Source: Streptomyces sp. NBC_00286 (GTDB taxonomy: Bacteria > Actinomycetota > Actinomycetes > Streptomycetales > Streptomycetaceae). From it: DNA of 64,000 nt. How positions within the stretch are numbered: the first letter of the stretch is position 1; each line of letters opens with the position of its first letter. The notes beneath the pieces were generated by a model, which worked only from the letters and a program-made list of their open reading frames with translations, was not told the DNA's origin and did not search any database. The stretch lies in assembly GCF_036173125.1 (NCBI RefSeq), contig NZ_CP108054.1, forward strand, positions 3,038,001 to 3,102,000, given 5' to 3'. Both the position numbers and the translations under genes were made by a program. This document shows positions 60,175-64,000 of this stretch, piece by piece.

Positions 60175-61034
60175 GTACGCCCCAGCCACAGATGCAGCAG
60201 CAGGCCGCGCCCAACTGGCAGGCGGCGCCCGGTCCTTCGTACACCTCGCCGATTCCCATCACGCGTACGCACCTGGGGCATGCCATCGCCTCGGAGTGGA
60301 CGAAGATCAGGTCCGTACGGTCCACCATGTGGACGCTCGGTGTCTTCATCCTGCTCGTGGTCGGCATCGGGCTGGCCGCCGGTGCGGCCGTCGCCGCCTC
60401 CTCGACGGATCTGGACGGCGAGCCCCCGCTGTCGCTGGGCTTCTTCGGGCTGCTCCTCGGCAGCATGTGCATCATGACGCTCGGCGTGCTCACCACCGCC
60501 TCCGAGTACGGCACCGGCATGATCCGGACCACGATGACCGCGTGCCCCAGCCGCGCGCGGGTGCTGGTGGCCAAGGCGATCGTGTTCTTCCTGGTCGCGT
60601 TCGTGGTCACGGTGGTGTCCGCCACGATCGTCGGCTTCGCCCAGGTGGTCATGCTGGAGGGCAACGGCGCGGGCGATCCCACCGGTGAGGACTGGCTGAA
60701 GGGCACGGTCGGGATCAGCCTCTACATCGCGCTGCTCGGACTGCTCTCGCTCATCGTCGGCTCGCTCGTCCGGCACTCGGCGGGCGCCATCACGATCATG
60801 ATCGGGGCACTGCTCGCTCCGCTGGTCATCGCGATGTTCATGTTCACGGAGTCCCTCGAAGACGTACGCGACGCACTCCTCGAGTACTCGATCCCGAACC
60901 AGCTCAGCGTCTTCTACTCCCAGTCCCTCAGCGAGACCGGCCCGTCCGGCTGGGACCCGCTGTGGATCATGCTGGGCGTGACGGCCGCCGCGTTCGTCGG
61001 CGCCTACGTCCTGCTGGAGAAGCGGGACGTGTGA
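60171..61034 (+). CDS. ABC transporter permease (ABC-2 type)
   Basis: 287 residues. A Pro/Gln-rich N-terminus (~45 residues) precedes six predicted helices (VRSTMWTLGVFILLVVGIGLAAGAAV; LGFFGLLLGSMCIMTLGVLTTASEYGTGMIRTTM; VFFLVAFVVTVVSATIVGFAQVVM; etc.). The EYGTGMIRTTMTACPSR segment is typical of the BcrB/ABC-2 permeases. It is translationally coupled (ATGA) with the ATPase gene. It probably exports an unknown compound. Confidence 0.9.
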   Translation: MSTPQPQMQQQAAPNWQAAPGPSYTSPIPITRTHLGHAIASEWTKIRSVRSTMWTLGVFILLVVGIGLAAGAAVAASSTDLDGEPPLSLGFFGLLLGSMCIMTLGVLTTASEYGTGMIRTTMTACPSRARVLVAKAIVFFLVAFVVTVVSATIVGFAQVVMLEGNGAGDPTGEDWLKGTVGISLYIALLGLLSLIVGSLVRHSAGAITIMIGALLAPLVIAMFMFTESLEDVRDALLEYSIPNQLSVFYSQSLSETGPSGWDPLWIMLGVTAAAFVGAYVLLEKRDV

Positions 61035-61063
61035 GCCTTCATGACTAGAAGGCCCGAAGGGCC

Positions 61064-61393
61064 TTAGAAACGTGGCGCGTTGCGGGACCGCTGCACCCGA
61101 GTGGTGCGGCGGTCCTTCGCGTTCCAGCAGGCCTTGTGCCAGTGGCGGCGGTCGTCCACGCCCGCGTGCTCCGGCCAGGCCACCACATGCGGGACCGCCG
61201 AGGGGATCAACTGCGCGCAGCCAGGGCACCGATACGTCTTGCCCTCGGCACTCGCGCCCGCCACATGGCGCACGCTCCACACCTCGCCCTGCCAGCTCTC
61301 CGAGGTCTGCCAGCCGCCGTAGCGGTCGGACCGGTCGCTCTGTTCCGCGGACGCGCTGGGGGCGCCCTTGGGACGATTGCGGCGCGGGGACAC
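61064..61393 (-). CDS. Small Cys/His-containing protein, possibly zinc-binding
   Basis: 109 residues (starting VSPRRNRPKG; WQGEVWSVRHVAGASAEGKTYRCPGCAQLIPSAVPHVVAWPEHAGVDDRRHWHKACWNAKDRRTT). CPGC and HWHKACW give a four-ligand arrangement typical of a zinc ribbon. Conserved Streptomyces proteins of this type are often labelled ATP/GTP-binding, but I see no P-loop. GTG 61393 has GAGG seven bases upstream; the much longer open frame to 62563 runs antisense through the next gene. Confidence 0.8.
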   Translation of the reverse strand: MSPRRNRPKGAPSASAEQSDRSDRYGGWQTSESWQGEVWSVRHVAGASAEGKTYRCPGCAQLIPSAVPHVVAWPEHAGVDDRRHWHKACWNAKDRRTTRVQRSRNAPRF

Positions 61394-61631
61394 AGGACAC
61401 CTCACGGGCTTTACAGGGAGCACGGGCCGCATCCAGCCTACGCGGCGCAGCCATGGGTACACGTACCACAAAGCCCCCACAGACTCCGGCGTGACCGGCT
61501 CAACCTTCCGGCGTGACCGGCCCATTCTGCAGACAATCCGCCAATCTCCCCGCCAAGCCGTGTCTTTGGCACGTGTCAGACGGTTATGCGGGGCAGGGAG
61601 CCGCCTCGGCGCCAAGGAGGACAGGAGTGCG

Positions 61632-62660
61632 ATGCGTATAGGAAGTTTTGTACTGGCGGCCCAGTTCCCGGGACAGGGCCACGGAGAGGCACTGCATCGC
61701 GCGGTGCGATCGGCGGAGGTCGCCGAGGAGGCGGGGCTCGACGCGGTCTGGCTGGCCGAGCACCACTTCGTGCCGTACGGGACGTGCCCGTCGGCCGTCA
61801 CGCTCGCCGCGCTGCTGCTCGGCCGCACCCGCCGTATCCGCGTCGGCACGGCGGTCAGCGTGCTCCCCAACACACACCCCGTGGCGCTCGGCGAACAGGC
61901 CGCACTGCTGCATGTGACGTCCGGCGGACGCTTCATGCTCGGCGTGGGACGCGGAGGTCCCTGGGTCGATCTGGAGGTCTTCGGAGCGGGCCTCGAGGCG
62001 TACGAGAAGGGGTTCCCGGAATCACTCGATCTGCTGGTGCGCTGGCTGCGCGAACCCTCCGTCTCCAGCACCGGCGAGCGCTTCAACTTCCGTGAAGTCC
62101 CGGTCGTACCAAGGCCGTCGGAGGATCTGACGGGCGCCGAGGGTCCGGAGGTCGTCGTCGCCTGCACCTCGCCGGCGAGCGTCCGGCTGGCCGCCGAGCG
62201 CGGTCTGTCGATGCTGCTGGGGATGCATGTGGGCGACGAGGAGAAGGCGGAGATGGTCGCGCTGTGGCGTACGCACGCCAGGGCCGCGGGCCGCTCCCCC
62301 GAGGAGATCGCGGGCGCGGCGCATGTCTCGGCCGGCATCACACAGATAGCGGACCGTCGTACGGACGCGGTCGAGACGCTCGTCAAGGCGATGCCGGGCT
62401 GGCTGAAGCAGGGTCTTGAGGCCCATGTGACGGTGGACGGCCGCGCCCGCACGATGCGGGACCCGCTGGCGTACACCGAACTGCTCTGCGGTCTGCACCC
62501 GGTGGGCCCGCCCCGGCTGTGCGCGGACCGGCTGGCGGCGACCTCGGAGCGTACGGGCATCACCCGCTTCGCGCTCCTGGTGGAGGGCTCGGGTGACCTG
62601 GCGGCGACGGAGGAGAACGTACGGCGGCTGGGGGCGGAGGTGCTGCCACGGCTGCGGTGA
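61632..62660 (+). CDS. LLM-class flavin-dependent oxidoreductase
   Basis: 342 residues of the bacterial luciferase-like TIM-barrel family (MRIGSFVLAAQFPGQGHGEALHRAVRSAEVAEEAGLDAVWLAEHHF; RIRVGTAVSVLPNTHPVALGEQAALL; GRFMLGVGRGG). The EHHF motif and GVGRGG are family hallmarks. It uses FMN or F420; the substrate is unknown. ATG 61632 has AGGAG upstream. Divergent from the zinc-ribbon-like gene. Confidence 0.92.
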   Translation: MRIGSFVLAAQFPGQGHGEALHRAVRSAEVAEEAGLDAVWLAEHHFVPYGTCPSAVTLAALLLGRTRRIRVGTAVSVLPNTHPVALGEQAALLHVTSGGRFMLGVGRGGPWVDLEVFGAGLEAYEKGFPESLDLLVRWLREPSVSSTGERFNFREVPVVPRPSEDLTGAEGPEVVVACTSPASVRLAAERGLSMLLGMHVGDEEKAEMVALWRTHARAAGRSPEEIAGAAHVSAGITQIADRRTDAVETLVKAMPGWLKQGLEAHVTVDGRARTMRDPLAYTELLCGLHPVGPPRLCADRLAATSERTGITRFALLVEGSGDLAATEENVRRLGAEVLPRLR

Positions 62661-62811
62661 GGAGTTGGCGCCGGGACGGGTACGGCTGTTGGTGTGCCCG
62701 GCCGGTCGGCGGCGGGCGGGGTTCAATGCGCCCGCCTCGCGGGGAGCTTGCCGCCCCGTGCAAAAAATGCACCTCCCGCGTACGGGGCGGCAAGCCTGCG
62801 GCGTCGCTGCC

Positions 62812-63204
62812 TCAGCAGTCCCGGAACTCCGGGGACTGGTTCAGCAGTTGGCTGCGCACCGAGGTGAAGCGGGCCAGCGTGTCGTCAACCGACGCGTCAA
62901 GCGGGAACACCGCCACCCGATGGCAGTTCTGGAAGGCCAGCCGTACTCCGAAGTGCCGCTGCAGAGCGCCGCGTATCGCGTCACTCGCGAGCGCTCGCAG
63001 CAACTGGCCCCGTGCCTGCTCGTCCGGCGGCGGCGTCTGGTTGTCGGCGAAGTTTCCGCCGTCGACCTTCAGTTGGGCCACCAGGGAGCTGATCATCTCC
63101 CATGCGTAAGGCAGGGAAGTCCGGACGCAGTCGACGAATTCCGCTTCGTCGACCTCGCCTCGCTCGGCCTGTTCGAGTAGGGCCGGTGAGACGTCCAGCG
63201 ACAT
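62812..63204 (-). CDS. Conserved 130-residue Streptomyces protein, unknown function
   Basis: 130 residues (starting MSLDVSPALLEQAERGEVDEAEFVDCVRTSLPYAWEMISSLVAQLK; ending HRVAVFPLDASVDDTLARFTSVRSQLLNQSPEFRDC). It is soluble, mostly helical, and has no recognised motif. ATG 63204 has GAGGAG upstream. Convergent with the LLM gene; a 280-base gap without a visible gene separates it from nucS. Confidence 0.78.
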   Translation of the reverse strand: MSLDVSPALLEQAERGEVDEAEFVDCVRTSLPYAWEMISSLVAQLKVDGGNFADNQTPPPDEQARGQLLRALASDAIRGALQRHFGVRLAFQNCHRVAVFPLDASVDDTLARFTSVRSQLLNQSPEFRDC

Positions 63205-63484
63205 GGGTTCTCCTCTCGCACCCCCTCCCGACAGAGGGGGTTGACGGACAGGGCGGGAGACCGCGACAACGGACAAGCTGACAACGGACACGCTGCGTAC
63301 GCGCACCACGACCTCCCGTTCATACGGTAGGCAACTGTTCTTGATCGCACCAGGACATCTGGAACACAGCAGGGCACCAATGCGCACACAACCGGCCACT
63401 TACGAACAGCATGTGCCATTGGCAAGAGGCGTTGACGATGGGCGAATCGCGTTCACCAGCGCCCGTCGAGTAGCGTTGCCGACC

Positions 63485-64000
63485 ATGCGTCTCGTCATTG
63501 CCCGCTGCTCCGTCGACTACGCCGGCCGGCTCACCGCCCATCTCCCGTCGGCACCCCGTCTGATCTTGGTGAAGGCGGACGGCAGCGTCTCGATTCATGC
63601 GGACGACCGGGCTTACAAGCCCCTCAACTGGATGTCTCCGCCCTGCACCTTGAAAGAGGGGGACGGGGACGAGAAGGGCGTCTGGACCGTCACCAACAAG
63701 GCGGGCGAGAAGCTCATCATCACGATGGAGGAAGTCCTCCACGACTCCTCACATGAACTCGGCGTGGACCCGGGCCTGATCAAGGATGGCGTGGAAGCAC
63801 ACCTCCAGGAACTGCTCGCCGACCGCATCGAGACCCTCGGCGAGGGCTATTCGCTGATCCGCCGCGAGTACATGACGGCCATCGGCCCGGTCGACATCCT
63901 CTGCCGGGACGCCGAGGGCCAGACCGTCGCCGTGGAGATCAAGCGCCGCGGCGAGATCGACGGTGTGGAGCAACTCACGCGCTATCTGGAGCTGTTGAAC
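63485..64000 (+). CDS. nucS: Endonuclease NucS, partial (3' end outside window)
   Basis: The first 172 residues. NucS is the mismatch-specific endonuclease that performs non-canonical mismatch repair in actinobacteria lacking MutS/MutL. The N-terminal DNA-binding domain ([54 protein letters not shown]) is followed by the RecB-like nuclease core with GPVDILCRD....[21 protein letters not shown], containing the catalytic Asp-Glu-Lys set. The frame runs off the end. ATG 63485. The 3' part with the beta-clamp-binding tail is outside. Confidence 0.95.
   Translation, partial: MRLVIARCSVDYAGRLTAHLPSAPRLILVKADGSVSIHADDRAYKPLNWMSPPCTLKEGDGDEKGVWTVTNKAGEKLIITMEEVLHDSSHELGVDPGLIKDGVEAHLQELLADRIETLGEGYSLIRREYMTAIGPVDILCRDAEGQTVAVEIKRRGEIDGVEQLTRYLELLN

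Noticed and set aside
61394..62563. N-terminal extension of the zinc-ribbon-like protein
   Set aside because: It is antisense to the clearly coding LLM oxidoreductase gene; the ribosome site at GTG 61393 defines the real start.
62661..62811. Possible small gene between the LLM and 130-residue genes
   Set aside because: Only shadow frames with poor composition; nothing to support a gene.

Overview
The window is high-GC actinobacterial chromosome, almost certainly Streptomyces. It carries the paired coiled-coil genes scy and filP, an icmA with the diagnostic active-site residues, an XRE/DUF5753 + DUF397 + ATP-binding triad, GTG starts with strong purine-rich ribosome binding sites, very rare TTA codons, and intergenic palindromes typical of the genus. 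The gene order (glgB end ... pfkA, pta-ackA, pyk ... icmA ... meaB, thiolase, mce, scy, filP ... nucS start) looks like a conserved core region interrupted by accessory patches.

Layout. 1-12.3 kb: the 3' end of glgB, a long inverted repeat, an unusual cytochrome P450, a HelD-type RNA polymerase recycling ATPase, a MerR-thioredoxin operon, an AAA+ ATPase, the dicarboxylate carrier dctA with a divergent CitA/DcuS-type two-component system, and a membrane protein. 12.4-15.7 kb: a carbohydrate ABC importer (lipoprotein plus two permeases, no ATPase) whose binding protein has a TTA codon. 15.6-21 kb: an accessory conflict island with two divergent NLR-like STAND-TPR proteins and, between them, a nucleosidase. 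The nucleosidase C-terminus and one NLR N-terminus share a short motif. 21-25 kb: a WhiJ-type regulatory triad, then a 2.1-kb cassette (RHH protein, ECF sigma factor and putative anti-sigma factor) bounded by 62-bp direct repeats.

25-33.6 kb: a lipoprotein, a pyridoxamine-oxidase-like protein and an XRE regulator, then central carbon metabolism: pfkA, the overlapping pta-ackA pair, and an apparently leaderless pyk. 33.7-39.3 kb: a palindromic element, a three-gene secreted/membrane operon (DUF6230, DUF6114, low-complexity protein), a thioredoxin-TPR protein and a TetR regulator. 39.3-40.1 kb: no obvious protein gene, but a tandem array of large hairpins and a 37-codon Trp-rich ORF whose ribosome binding site lies in a 13-bp inverted repeat. 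This is the best candidate in the window for something undescribed.

40.1-53.5 kb: isobutyryl-CoA mutase large subunit, regulators (two MarR, one OmpR), an MFS exporter, a PepSY protein, three overlapping AIM24 genes, small membrane proteins, and the acyl-CoA set meaB, thiolase and mce. 53.8-61 kb: the tip-growth cytoskeletal genes scy and filP, then an ABC exporter pair. 61-64 kb: a Cys/His-rich small protein, a luciferase-like oxidoreductase, a conserved 130-aa protein and the start of nucS.

Functionally, icmA, mce, meaB and the thiolase belong to branched-chain and propionyl/butyryl-CoA metabolism. pfkA, pyk and pta-ackA control glycolytic flux and acetate overflow. Scy and FilP organise the hyphal tip. 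The NLR/nucleosidase island resembles a programmed cell-death or phage-defence module.
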